DNA from: Parus major
Lineage: Eukaryota > Chordata > Aves > Passeriformes > Paridae
Direction: 5' to 3'
NCBI RefSeq assembly: GCF_001522545.3
Contig: NC_031776.1
Coordinates: forward strand, 34,415,705 to 34,479,704
DNA length: 64,000 bases
The position numbers and the translations under genes are program-made. Below are positions 1 to 10,266 of the stretch, piece after piece. Every line of letters starts with the position of its first letter. Position 1 is the stretch's first letter. The notes below the pieces were generated by a model, which worked only from the letters and a program-made list of their open reading frames with translations, did not search any database and was not told the origin of the DNA.

Positions 1-596
1 TGGTGGATTGCCCATATGGAGAGATTTAAAGAAATATATGAGGCATATTCATAGCAAAGAACAAGTAAACATTCCCACTCTCTCAATTACTTTTGATTAA
101 AAAAAAAATGGTATTTTTGAGCAAATCTCATAATTTTAAGGCTGTCTCTAGGCTTCAGAGCCTTGAGTTGGCAATGGCACAGAGGTGGGGGGGTGTGCTG
201 TGGAATGGTATGGAAGGCGAAGTCCTGTGATCATTTCCAGCTCTAGAAAGTAGGCTAAAAAAAAACCTCTTTTGAAGGAATATTTTGGTTAACGTTGTAT
301 TTCCTGATATTCCCGGATCACATGTGCCATAGAGTTCAAAAATATTGTTCAAAAATCTAAAAATAGAAATCAAAATACTCAAAATAGGACTCCAGTCGTA
401 TAAATAACGATTTAAATCAGGGTGCAGAAATAGCTTGTGCTCAGCTCCCTGTCTCCGTGCCGAGCCCGGTGGCTGTGGGGCAATGGTGGCACAGGGCTCC
501 AGCCCCCGCTGTCCTCCTCGAGCTGTGCTGCTCCTCTGGGCTCCCTCATCCCTTTCCAGATCCCCATCTCACCATGACACCCATGGATATGGCTGC
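1..596. other. Unique DNA, no gene seen
   Basis: This is AT-rich single-copy sequence up to about position 410, followed by a GC-richer patch at about 420-590. The patch abuts the tail of the CR1 element that starts at 597. Short open frames on both strands do not resemble any protein family I know. I see no splice-site pair or repeat family here. Confidence 0.6.
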
Positions 597-1146
597 ACTT
601 CACAGAATCATAGCATGGTTTGTGGAAGGGACCCTAAAGATTGTCATTTCACCCCCCTGCCATGGGCAAGGACACCTTCCACTATCCCAGGCTGCTCCAA
701 GCCCCATCCAGCCTGGCCACGGACTCTTCCAGGAACGGGGCAACCACAGCTCCCCTGGGCAACCTGTACCGGGGCCTCACCATCCTCACAGTAAAGATTT
801 CTTTCCCTAATATCCTGTCTAAACCCATCCTCCTTCAGTTTGGAGTCATTCCCCCTTGTCCTGTCACTCCAGGCTCTTGGAAACTGTCCCTCTCCACCTT
901 TTCTGTAGGTTCCCTTCTGGTTCTGGAAGTATGGAATTAGGTCACACTGAAGATTCTCTTCTCCGGGGTGAACATTCCCAATACTCTCATCATTTCCTCA
1001 TAGAGGTTCTCCATCCCTCTAACCTGAACCTCCTCTAGGCTCACTCCAACAGCCCCGTGTCCTTCCTGTGCTGAGGACACCAGAGATGAAGGCAGCACTG
1101 CCTGGACTCACCAGGATGGAGCAGAGGGGCAGGATGACCTCCCTTA
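597..1146 (-). mobile_element. CR1 LINE 3' fragment (about 550 bp)
   Basis: A CR1 non-LTR retrotransposon fragment in reverse orientation. The low-coordinate end shows the reverse complement of the CR1 tail ('cagaatcatag' then 'catggtttgtggaaggg'). Next come the typical blocks 'ccctgccatgggcaaggaca', 'cagtaaagatttctttccct' and 'ccccttgtcctgtcactcca'. The far end, near 1120-1146, still matches the CR1 3' region ('gcagaggggcaggatgacct'). It is 5'-truncated, as is usual for CR1, and contains no intact reverse transcriptase. Many substitutions indicate an old, inactive copy. Confidence 0.9.
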
Positions 1147-1957
1147 CTGTTTGGTCAGTATAAATAGCAATATTTTACTGAGCAGACGTACTGAGCTTTC
1201 GGCCTTGGTTTGCTGATGTCATTTTAGAAAAGCAGTTGGATGTGGCCCATGAGAAAAAATGCATTTATTCTAAGAAAAAAATGAAAATTAACTTCTTTTT
1301 TTTTTTAATAATAATGACTTAAAATGTCAGAATGACTTTGCTATTAAACCCTCAGTATGTTTTTAGTAAGGGGACTACTAGTTCTTCCTCCACCTCCACA
1401 AGAAACCCACCCCAAACCCACATTTATGTTGTTAATAGCATAACTGCCTTAGTCCTAAGAAGTGATTCTCTGCTGTGGTTGACAGTGCTGGGGAAATAGC
1501 TGGCTAAGTGATTCTTGGATTTTAAACCACAAAATGCTGATCATGACTCCAACATTCACTTTTCAACTTTGGGAGGAACAGGATTTTGACCTCAGAAAAG
1601 GCACAGTGCCTGTGCTCATTAACATCCTTGTGGATGTCTTTTTCTTTAAGGGAAGGTCTATAGGAATAGGCCCTAAGACATAAAGAAAATAAAAGTCACT
1701 GACTATGGGCTAGTAGTGAAGGCATAGTAGTAATGAAGAATGACAAAGAAGTAAAAATGAGAACTCAGAAACCAAATTTTTCCCAGAAATGGAACTGTGG
1801 ATATTTTCATTGCTCTTATTGGCTTTCTGAAAGCCACTCGTGCTAACAGAGTTTTATGTCCATATATTTAAGTGGAGAGCAGATACTATGCCAGTAGCAA
1901 AAATTTGTTTTAATTACAAGATGAAAATAATTTTTAGTGGAAATTGAAGTAGTTTAG
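1147..1957. other. Unique AT-rich DNA, no gene seen
   Basis: I see no repeat family, long open frame or paired splice signals. A short T/A-rich stretch lies near 1295-1312. Nothing here supports a functional annotation. Confidence 0.55.
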
Positions 1958-2105
1958 GTCTCAATCCTGCAAAGAGTTTTATGCTTGTGTTTAATTAGTG
2001 TTAATGTCTCTAAGTAGTCCCATGATGAATCCTATTGATGAAAATGGCACTGCTCAGCTTGGGTACAGCTAAACATAAAAATATGTCTTTATAGGGTTAA
2101 AGGCT
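1958..2105. repeat. Possible ancient amniote interspersed repeat relic
   Basis: The blocks 'tcaatcctgcaaagag', 'aagtagtccc' and 'tgaatcctattgatg' recall a very old, partly palindromic repeat common in turtles and other reptiles. That repeat has an 'atcctgcaa' motif at its edge and 'agtagtcccattga' inside. The match is heavily eroded and comes from memory of the motif order only. It could be chance similarity. Confidence 0.3.
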
Positions 2106-2936
2106 TGGTTTGCAATTGCACAGATTGATTTTTCACTCCAGGTCTTAAAAAAAAAAGCTTGAATTCTGTGTTACAAATACATTTTGATTTCACTGTTTTA
2201 TTGCCCTGGTCATTAAGATAAAGGCTGGATGTGGCAACCTGTTGACTCAAGAACTAAGCTACACACAGTCCTTGCTCTTGTCCCTAAGGAAAGGTTTAAG
2301 ATCCTTACCATTCCCCTGGTCTGATTTCCACCCTCTCTTAGCTTGCCATTCCCACTAATGAAAGTATTTTCACTATCCCTCAGAGTAAAGCAAAGCAAGA
2401 GCAAATTATTGCTAGTAGCCACCTGCTGCTGTAGTTTAGATCACGTAATCAAAGAACAAGAGCACTACAGTGATGGAACATTCATTTCAGATAGCAAATA
2501 ATTTATTGAATATTGAGAGGAGCAGTGTCCTCAGTGTTTTGAGAAACTGTGTTCCCTGTTTATCAGTTGGTTACCATGAAAAGGTCAAATATTCTGAATT
2601 TTTGATCGCACACTGCATTTGTTGTAACTCAATACTTCTCCCAAATCAAAAAACAAATGAGGCCAGAAGATGTTTGTCCCATTAGCAATGTGTAAGTGAA
2701 AGTCTGCAAATAATTAGATATCTAGGATACAGTAAACTGGTAAACATTTTAAATTATTAAAGATATTAATAAGGAACACTGAGGAGTTATTTTTTCCAAG
2801 TAAGAAATGATTTTCTGATGAAAGGGTGAAAAACTATTCTGTGTCAGTGAAACATTTGTACATGCTGATACTGAAAAGCCCATGAAATTAAGTAAATTTC
2901 CAATTGATAAAACTTTATTGTCCTGGAAGAGCATAC
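2106..2936. other. Unique AT-rich DNA, no gene seen
   Basis: No recognisable repeat, exon or RNA gene. A short open frame at 2470-2685 has no family resemblance. Confidence 0.55.
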
Positions 2937-2963
2937 ATATATATATATATATATTTATATATT
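2937..2963. repeat. (AT)n microsatellite
   Basis: An uninterrupted AT dinucleotide run of about nine units continues into an imperfect TTATATATTT tail. Confidence 0.9.
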
Positions 2964-4895
2964 TGAGAGACACCTGTGCATGCCTATTCTCACCATCTCT
3001 CTAAATGTTTTGATTTTCTATTACAATTTTTCTTACAGTTCAGGCTATCAAAACGACTCCTTTCACTGAGAAAATGGGGATTGCACACACGAAGTTGAGA
3101 CACTTTGGGTGGGGATGTGTGTCCATGGGTGTTTCATCATGAGTTATGCTAGAATAAAAATAGAGTTTTCTCTGCCTGGTGTTCTATCTCTGTCTTTGTT
3201 CTGTTATGAACATAAGGAGAGATATTAACTTCCTTTCATTAAACAAATGCATTATATTTTTGTTTTGCTACGTGATGAAGGCTGGAAAATACTTTATTTT
3301 ATTTATTTTCCTCTCAGCATCTTCCCAGTGCTATTTTGCCATCAGCCACCAATGTTGATTATTTTTATCTACTTGCTTCTTTCTCCTTTCCCCCAGCAGC
3401 AGCACAATCTACAGGAGTTGTTTAGAGTGAACCCTTTCAAATATGAACACCATTGTTTCACTGAGACCCTCCTCCTGGACCTGCCCTAAATCTCCTCTGT
3501 GGTAAGGAAAATTATTTTCCTTACAAAACTGCAGTCCTGCCACTGAATTTATTGCCAAAATCTGAAGTCTTCCTTGCTCTTTCCTGGGACTTTAATGATC
3601 CAGTGCAGAGGGTGAAGGTGCTGGAGAAGAAATGTGGATGTGCTGCAGAAACCATTGCAGTTGAAAGAAGAAGAAGCAGGTGAAAAGGTGGATGGTGTCT
3701 TCATCAATAGGAAGCAAAACATAACTTGAATTAAGTGCACATCAGCCAATGATGGTTGAGGTTATGTAAAATTATAAATATTGACAAGAGAGACCATGTC
3801 CTGCCTTGGCTGGCAGGTGAAGTCACAGAGATAAGAGTTGTATCATCAGCTTTGGTTATTTCAGTGAACCTGGTCAAAAGGAAGAGGTGAAATTTGCTTC
3901 ATTGCTGAAGAAAAATAATCTTTCTTACCATCTCTGGTTGCTGGTAGGTTGGGAAGGAAATTTCTTTTTAGGTAACTTCATCTGAGGTGTGATGTCATCT
4001 GTTATACATTTTTAAATTTCCTTTGTAGTTATAATAATGTAATACATTGTAAGCACGATGCATGTTAGATCTGCACTTCATTCTCTGTTGATTTATTTTA
4101 AAATACTGAGCTAAGCTGAAGAGATCTGTGCTTTTATTCTAAGCCTCCAACCAAGATTTTAAACTAAAATCAAGTTTCAAACCAAACTTTTAGACTTGAT
4201 TCTTTCATTTCAGGTATTGACCAATGTTCTCTGGGCAGTATAGAATAAGTTGCCTGAAATTTGTTTGCCTTAGTTACCAGATTTCCATGGTTTCTACAAC
4301 AATGAAAAAATATTATAGTATATAATTTTTTTTTTTAATTATTCAAAGTGGTGAAAATAGTACCCTTTTCATCTAAATTAGAAGGGCATAGAAAAGACAA
4401 ATATCTTGAGTCTTGATGGATATTAAGATCCTTCCGTGTGTAAATAACCAGCCTGTTGTCAGAATTTCTGTGAAGGCCTGTGAAAAGGCTTTACCTCACT
4501 TGACCACTGGTCTCCTATCACATCCTACAGATCCTGCCTTGCCTTTGCTGGCCACAAAGTACTTAAAATATCTTTTTAAAGTCATTTTTCACAATCATTT
4601 GCTTGTATTTCTGTGTAAGAATGCTCTCCACCAAGGGCTGAATTTGGTGCTTGGCAAGGTAAGGTAGAGGGTTTGAAGATCCCCCATTGAGAAGATTTCC
4701 TTGTGAGCAGAGTAAAAATCAGGAATAATTCTGTAAGAAATGTGGGCAGATTTAAGGGACAATCTGGGGACATGAGAAGTGACCTGCTCTGGGCTGTGGA
4801 GAGTGGAACAGAAAGACAATGAGACGCTTTGAGCAGGAGGGATAAAAAGTGAAATAACAGGGTCAGAACCATTCTATCTCACAAGACTTTGTGCT
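2964..4895. other. Unique AT-rich DNA, no gene seen
   Basis: Ordinary AT-rich single-copy sequence. Open frames at 4413-4667 and 4582-4872 overlap on opposite strands and resemble no family. A T-run sits near 4326-4338. No splice pairs or repeats recognised. Confidence 0.55.
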
Positions 4896-5391
4896 TAACC
4901 AAGCATATCAAAGGCTGTGTCTTCTCCAGCACAATGTGTGCCCCTTCCTTCCCTCACTGGTGTTTAACCTTTCCCTGTGATGGTGAATGCACTGCCCCAG
5001 CCTGTCACACACAGTGTGGCACCAAACTGGTGGCTGCTCCTCACCCTGCGGCTCCCAGCTCCTCGTGGCTTTAGCTCAGCGAGTTCCCTCTGATCTCAAT
5101 GTCTTCAGCTGTTGTCCTCCACACAGGGGACCCTCGTGTTTGGCAGCCACTGCTGGACCAGGCCCATGGAACTGCTACCATGGCTCATCTCCTGCAGCTT
5201 AGCTCCAGGTTATCAATCTGGGGATGGAGTCGAAGGTCTTTGATCCCTGTGAAGGAGCTGTGCATGTGGCACATGCACTGGCAGCTGGAAGGCAGAGGGA
5301 CCAGGAGAGGTTTTCACCAGGAAAGGAGTTGAGAAGTACAGAAGAAAATTGTTGCATGCTGGTTCTGAGAGAAAAGCACTCTCCAAAAGAC
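4896..5391. other. GC-richer unclassified patch ending at an A-tract
   Basis: The stretch is visibly richer in G and C than its flanks and ends directly before the 17-A run at 5392. That arrangement could reflect an old retroposed transcript on the plus strand. However, I recognise no parent gene, no flanking duplication and no long open frame, so this stays speculative. Confidence 0.3.
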
Positions 5392-5408
5392 AAAAAAAAA
5401 AAAAAAAA
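5392..5408. repeat. Poly-A tract (17 A)
   Basis: An uninterrupted run of 17 adenines. It could be a retroposition tail for the GC-richer patch immediately upstream, or simple slippage. Confidence 0.9.
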
Positions 5409-7035
5409 GTTCTGCAGTTGATTTATATTTCTATTATAGGCTTATCCTGTTAGCTTGTTCTTAGAGAAGAGCTGCTCCCTGAGGCACAATTTATCCTTTT
5501 TAGAAACTCTCCTCCCCCAAGAAAGTTGCAACAGTGGAAAGAACAAAAGTTGGGATGGTGTTTGAAGGAGGAATTTAAGAAAAGGGATTGAGCAGCTGGA
5601 TTCAAGGCTGAATGCAAAGGAAAGCTCTTCTTGGTGTAGGCACTCTGTAAATAGTTGAGAAGCACTTGTTTCTCAAAGAGGACTTCATGAGAGCTTTATT
5701 TTGGAGGCTTCCCCAATAACAGCATTTTGCCCAAATGCTGTTCATGTGGTGTTTTGAGAACTACAAAAAATAAAATTAGGAATAATTCTAACTAATCAGA
5801 TCCTTCTGGTTTGCTTCTTCTCCATGGAAGTCATGGGGAACACAGAAGGTGTAAATGTAGCAGGGGATATGAAAGATAAAGTTGAGTGAAGAGAATCCAG
5901 GAGACCTCTGCATCTGTGAAGACACGGCTGCTGAGGCAGGCCCATGGCTACGTGCACACTTAAGAAATACACATGTGCTGATAGAAAACAGATTTAAAAG
6001 GTAATTGTGAAATTGCTTTAATGCTCTGGATGTGTTTGGAAGTTTGTGACTGGTTGTCAGTGATGTCATAACCATATTTATTATAGCTCATAAATGGATG
6101 GGTCTGACTGTTTTCCTTATTTTAATGTATAAATTGCAGTTTATAATGGCAATAAAACACGCCAGGCTGTGCATTTCAGGGTGATTATTGCATTTCTCAG
6201 GTGGTTAAAGTTACTCTAACTGCCTTTTAGCTCAGATTTCAATAGTATTTGCCCAGTGTTCAGGCCATTTTTACTTGTATTTTTATGTACAAACCTCAAA
6301 TTAAAGTGTTTTATTGCTTTTTAATTAAAATGTTGAAGTGTAAAGAAAGAATGGTCACAGGCAGATAGGGAGGCACAGTAGTAGGTGTTTTGCTGTAAGA
6401 GGGGAGTGTGTGAGAAGGGAGATGGGGAGAGGAGAGGCTGCAGAGCCTGTCACTGTGTTTGGGTATTTCACAGGTACCCACTGCTGGTTCCAGTAAACAC
6501 AAGGCTGAATGGAAACATTTGTGAGCCAAAGGCATCGGTGTCTGCCTCGTAAAATCTCAAACTGAGAAATGAGGGATTAAATGGCTGTGAACCCTTAATT
6601 AAGTGCTCAGCACCAACCTGCCCTCCTGCTGGAGCCTGAGACCTGCTGATAGGAGCTGGTGAGGAGCTGGAGCTTGTGGTGCTCCTGATTTTCAAGTCCT
6701 GCACTCTCCCTTTTTGAGACACCACCTCATGTGTGGCTGTTTCACAGGGCAGACTCCAAAACCAGTGGCAATGGTGGGTTTTTAGTGGAATGCAGTTATT
6801 CTGGGAGAAGTAAATTCCTGGGTGTGCGAGTGAATTTATTCACCAGTTTGGGCCATGTGCCGGGTGAAAGATCTGCTCTTGAAATCCTTTTGGGTGATGT
6901 CATGTCTAAGAGTCTGCAAAGCACCAAAGCCCTTGTGCCACGTGTGTCTGTGGAGTGGTGGCCTCTGTCTCTGTGTGAAGGGAAGGACGGTCCCATCAGG
7001 ACACTGGGACACTGCTCCTTGTGTTGGGTCCCCCT
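5409..7035. other. Unique DNA, no gene seen
   Basis: No repeat family or coding signal recognised. Sequence from about 6730 onward becomes GC-richer towards the pentanucleotide array. Open frames that run into the array are artefacts of its stop-free repeat. Confidence 0.55.
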
Positions 7036-7127
7036 CCATTCCATTCCATTCCATTCCATTCCATTCCATTCCATTCCATTCCATTCCATTCCATTCCATT
7101 CCATTCCATTCCATTCCATTCCATTCC
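7036..7127. repeat. (CCATT)n pentanucleotide array, left flank of gap
   Basis: About 18 perfect tandem copies of CCATT run straight into an assembly gap. The unit equals GGAAT on the other strand, the same 5-mer as human satellite II/III. Here it is an isolated array in unique DNA, not a recognisable satellite block. All frames are stop-free, which produces spurious long open frames. Confidence 0.95.
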
Positions 7128-7237
7128 NNNNNNNNNNNNNNNNNNNNNNNNNNNNNNNNNNNNNNNNNNNNNNNNNNNNNNNNNNNNNNNNNNNNNNNNN
7201 NNNNNNNNNNNNNNNNNNNNNNNNNNNNNNNNNNNNN
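7128..7237. other. Assembly gap (110 N)
   Basis: Undetermined bases inside a pentanucleotide array. The real array length is unknown and may differ greatly from 110 bp. Confidence 0.99.
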
Positions 7238-7286
7238 CCATCCCATCCCATCCCATCCCATCCCATCCCATCCCATCCCATCCCAT
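7238..7286. repeat. (CCATC)n pentanucleotide array, right flank of gap
   Basis: Roughly ten tandem copies of CCATC emerge from the gap, and the final unit reverts to CCATT. The unit differs at one base from the array on the left side, so the repeat type switches somewhere within the gap. Confidence 0.95.
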
Positions 7287-7365
7287 TCCTTTCCTCCACA
7301 CCCTTATGGACACGACCTTGCTCCTCCTCTTACACTGAGCCCTGGACTAGCCCACCAGTGTAAAA

Positions 7366-7434
7366 CTGGCAGTGACTGGTTGGTCTCAATGATCTAAGAG
7401 GTCTTTTCCAGCCCAAGTGATTCTGTGGGATGCT
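7366..7434 (+). mobile_element. CR1 3' tail fragment
   Basis: The segment matches the end of a CR1 element in forward orientation. It has 'gttggtctcaatgatctaag', then 'aggtcttttccagcccaagt' and 'gattctgtggg', which corresponds to the usual 'gatcttagaggtcttttccaaccttaatgattctatg' ending. Only the extreme 3' end is left. The 5' boundary is uncertain. Confidence 0.75.
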
Positions 7435-7700
7435 ATCTTGCTGGGGGTGAGGGCAGTGAGGACCCTTCCTACCTTGGTCCTGTCAGCTTCTCAGAGAGCA
7501 TCGTAGATGCAGGACACGGCATCCACGAAGCTCCTGCTCCTCTCTAAGGCTCTGAATCTGACAAAAATGATGGTCATGTCTCAGGTTTGTGGTTATATTT
7601 CAGTTTTAGGAGTTTCCTTCTCGAGGCAGGTCTGTTGCAACACTTTGGGTGTGCTCGTTTTTGCAGTCCATGATTGGTGAGGGGTTGGATACTTGTATAT
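7435..7700. other. Unique DNA between two CR1 tails, no gene seen
   Basis: No recognisable element. It separates a forward and a reverse CR1 tail fragment. Confidence 0.5.
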
Positions 7701-7890
7701 AGAATTACAGAATCATTTCAGTTGGAAAAGATTTCCAAAACCATTGGAACATTGTGACTAATCCCTAGCTTGTCACCTAGACCAGAGCACTGATTACCAC
7801 ATCCAGTTGTTCCTGGGAGAACTTCAGGGATGGGGACTCCTCCACCATCTCCCTGGGGAGCCCCTTCCAATGCTTCAGTGCTACACACAG
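7701..7890 (-). mobile_element. CR1 3' fragment
   Basis: A reverse-oriented CR1. It begins with 'agaattacagaatcatttca' and 'gttggaaaagatttcc'. Further in are 'cttcagggatggggactcct' and 'tccctggggagccccttcca', the normal order of CR1 3' sequence read on the opposite strand. It is strongly diverged. The far boundary may reach about 7960. Confidence 0.8.
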
Positions 7891-7957
7891 TCCAAGCTCT
7901 TTAACTGGGGTTATCTCTTCTGCTGCATCTCTACAGGGAACGAGTGTCAGAGGGCTC

Positions 7958-8006
7958 TATTGTATATATTGTATATATATTATAAATATATTGTATATAT
8001 TGGTAC
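7958..8006. repeat. AT-rich imperfect minisatellite
   Basis: Several imperfect copies of a TTGTATATAT-like unit occur in succession, ending near 'tattggtacaa'. Likely simple-sequence expansion. Confidence 0.6.
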
Positions 8007-9950
8007 AATTTTAAATAAATGAAAAAAATAAAATCATGACTATTCACATGGGTAAGGGCATGAGTATTGTAAATTTTAAATTAGGGATTGAGCCTTCCAT
8101 TAAAGAGAAAAAACCCTCCACCCAGACAGACCAAAACCCAACTGGTCTTGCTGCCTCATTTTACACAAAAAATGTACATAAAATAATTTTTTCAAGGCAG
8201 GTTTTTTTCTCCCCCCTCACCATTGTTTCCCCCATCTTTATTTCTATTTCTCCTGTGCAAACGATTCCCCCCTGCATACCTCCCCTTTCTTCCCATGCAA
8301 GAATGGAAGAAATGTTTAATGGGAACCAAAGCACATTAGGAATATTAAGGAAAAATTACAGTATATACACTATGAAATGAAATGCATCTTTTGTGAATAA
8401 ATCCCCCCAGAAATCTTATATTTCCAGGCATCCACTTACATACCTTCATGTAACAACTTATACATTCGTAAAACATTCATTGAAAGCAGCTCTGCAGTTT
8501 TATAGAAAACAACATGCCAGGGATGCAAGAATCTTGCCAGTTCTGTGAAAAATGACACCAATTAAAGCTTAAATTGCTTGTTTTCTCATAAGGTACATAT
8601 TTTCATAACTTTGAAATCAAATAATTGCTGCTTTTATATTAAATACAATAAAACAAAAAGGATGCTAGTTTAGAGGAACTGCTACAAGCATTTTAATATA
8701 ATTTTCCCACCATTTAAAGTCACAAAATATGGAAAACAAGTCAAGTATGCAAAGTTCCAAGGAGATAGAGAAACTCCTTCAGATTATTACATCATTTGTC
8801 TTTTGTGTCAGGAAATGTGTATGTGATTTCATTGTTTGATTAAATGCCAAAAAAAAAGGCATATTGCACTTATCTAACTGATTACAGATTTTATTCATCT
8901 GAAAAAGTATTTGTTCGTACTTTGACATTAGAAGGCAATATTTTTTTTAATGCTCCAAACAAGCATTTTCAAAAAATTATAATCCTAACTTCCCAGGCTT
9001 GCTTTTTATTTTGTATTAACAATGCACTGTACTAAAATTTCCCATACTGGAACACAGTCCCTAGTGGTTTTCAAGCTATAAACTGAGTAAACAGTCCCTT
9101 TCTTATTGAGTGTCTGTGTGAGTGCATGTTGTTTCTGGAATACATCATATTCATTTGCAGAAACCCTGTGTATGGATCTTTAACACTTTTTTCCCCCTTT
9201 TTTTTTCCGAGGTACCTAAAATAATGGCTTTTTAAGACAGTATTATAGCGGTGTAACTTGTGGGGAAAACCACACTGTGGCTTACAATCTGAATTAAACG
9301 TGTGTCATTGTGGGTAAGTTTCATTTAAAATACCTATTTCTGCTAATTATTCAGAATGCTAATGCTGTGCTGCTGTATGAATTCTGATTTGTGTAAGCAT
9401 GTTTCTTGCAAGGCTTTGCTAAGAACATAAGAAAATCAACTAAAAATATTTCCATATTGAGTTCCTTGTTTTTTTTTTTTAGTAAGAGCATAGAAAGGTA
9501 GCACTTATCGGTGACATTTTTTGGACTCTCACCATATCAGGGTTGACAAACTAAGTTTTACATAATGAAGAAACCTTAAAAAAACCTCAACAGAAATAAT
9601 TTGAGGAGAAACACGAAGCTTCATCTGGGGACTTCAAGGTCAGATACCATTGGCCTGGCCTCCATTAACCCCCACAGGAAATCTTCCAGAATCCTTATTT
9701 TATCTTGAGTGGGTGTTCCCAAACTATCAGTCTTTTTCTTTTTTTTTTTTTCCTCCACCAAAATAGAGACACAGTTTCCTTTAAAAGACATGAATTTCAT
9801 CTGGTAGAACATTTTAACAATGTTTACATGCCACAGAGAAATTTGCAGGGAGAATGGTGATATTTTAAATTGCTCTATTAACAAAACTCTGCCTAAATTT
9901 GGAAGAGGGGAAAAAGATTTGAAAACTTAGTAAGCGATTAATAGTAAGAT
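8007..9950. other. Unique AT-rich DNA, no gene seen; possible conserved texture at 8450-9400
   Basis: The part from about 8450 to 9400 is rich in homeodomain-like AATTA and TAAT words and lacks repeats. That would fit a weakly conserved non-coding block, but no single motif stands out. No exon or RNA gene recognised. Confidence 0.4.
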
Positions 9951-9954
9951 ATTA

Positions 9955-10249
9955 AAAGACAGCTAAGCGTTCTCAGTCACTGGGGAAAATAGACTGGGAT
10001 GGTATAATGAGATCCCTACAGTCTTGTGATCAATCCAAAGTAGCAAGAATGTAATACCAATGGGTTAACTAATTATTTGTATATATTTAAAAAGTCTCTC
10101 AGTAGTCTGAATCGTGTCCAACGTGAATGCTGAGGATTACACGATCTATTATTAACCCATTAGTACTGCACTTTCCGTGTTCTTTGGCAACAGAAAGCTC
10201 CAACAGGAATAAACTGTCTAAAATATGTGTCTTTTTAATAAAGTGGTAA
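9955..10249. promoter_or_regulatory. Candidate conserved non-coding element with nested inverted repeats
   Basis: A repeat-free block with unusual structure. The 10-mer AATGGGTTAA (10059-10068) has a perfect inverted partner, TTAACCCATT (10152-10161), and the similarity extends a few bases on either side with one mismatch and one indel. Inside it ATCGTGT (10111-10117) pairs with ACACGAT (10139-10145). Scattered CpGs in a CpG-poor region and a homeodomain-like texture suggest a conserved enhancer or structured RNA. Conservation itself was not tested. Confidence 0.4.
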
Positions 10250-10266
10250 TTTTTTTTTTTTTTTTT
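10250..10266. repeat. Poly-T tract (17 T)
   Basis: An uninterrupted thymine run directly after the candidate conserved block. No poly-A-tailed pseudogene is recognisable on the minus strand beside it. Confidence 0.9.

Noticed and set aside
435..1038. Several plus-strand open frames near the window start
   Set aside because: They run into a reverse-oriented CR1 fragment and translate non-coding CR1 tail sequence.
5392..5408. Poly-A tract as proof of a processed pseudogene
   Set aside because: No parent gene or target-site duplication could be recognised, so simple slippage is equally likely.
6731..7397. Long open frames on both strands (up to 210 codons) through the pentanucleotide array
   Set aside because: They exist only because CCATT/CCATC repeats contain no stop in any frame and the N gap is read through.
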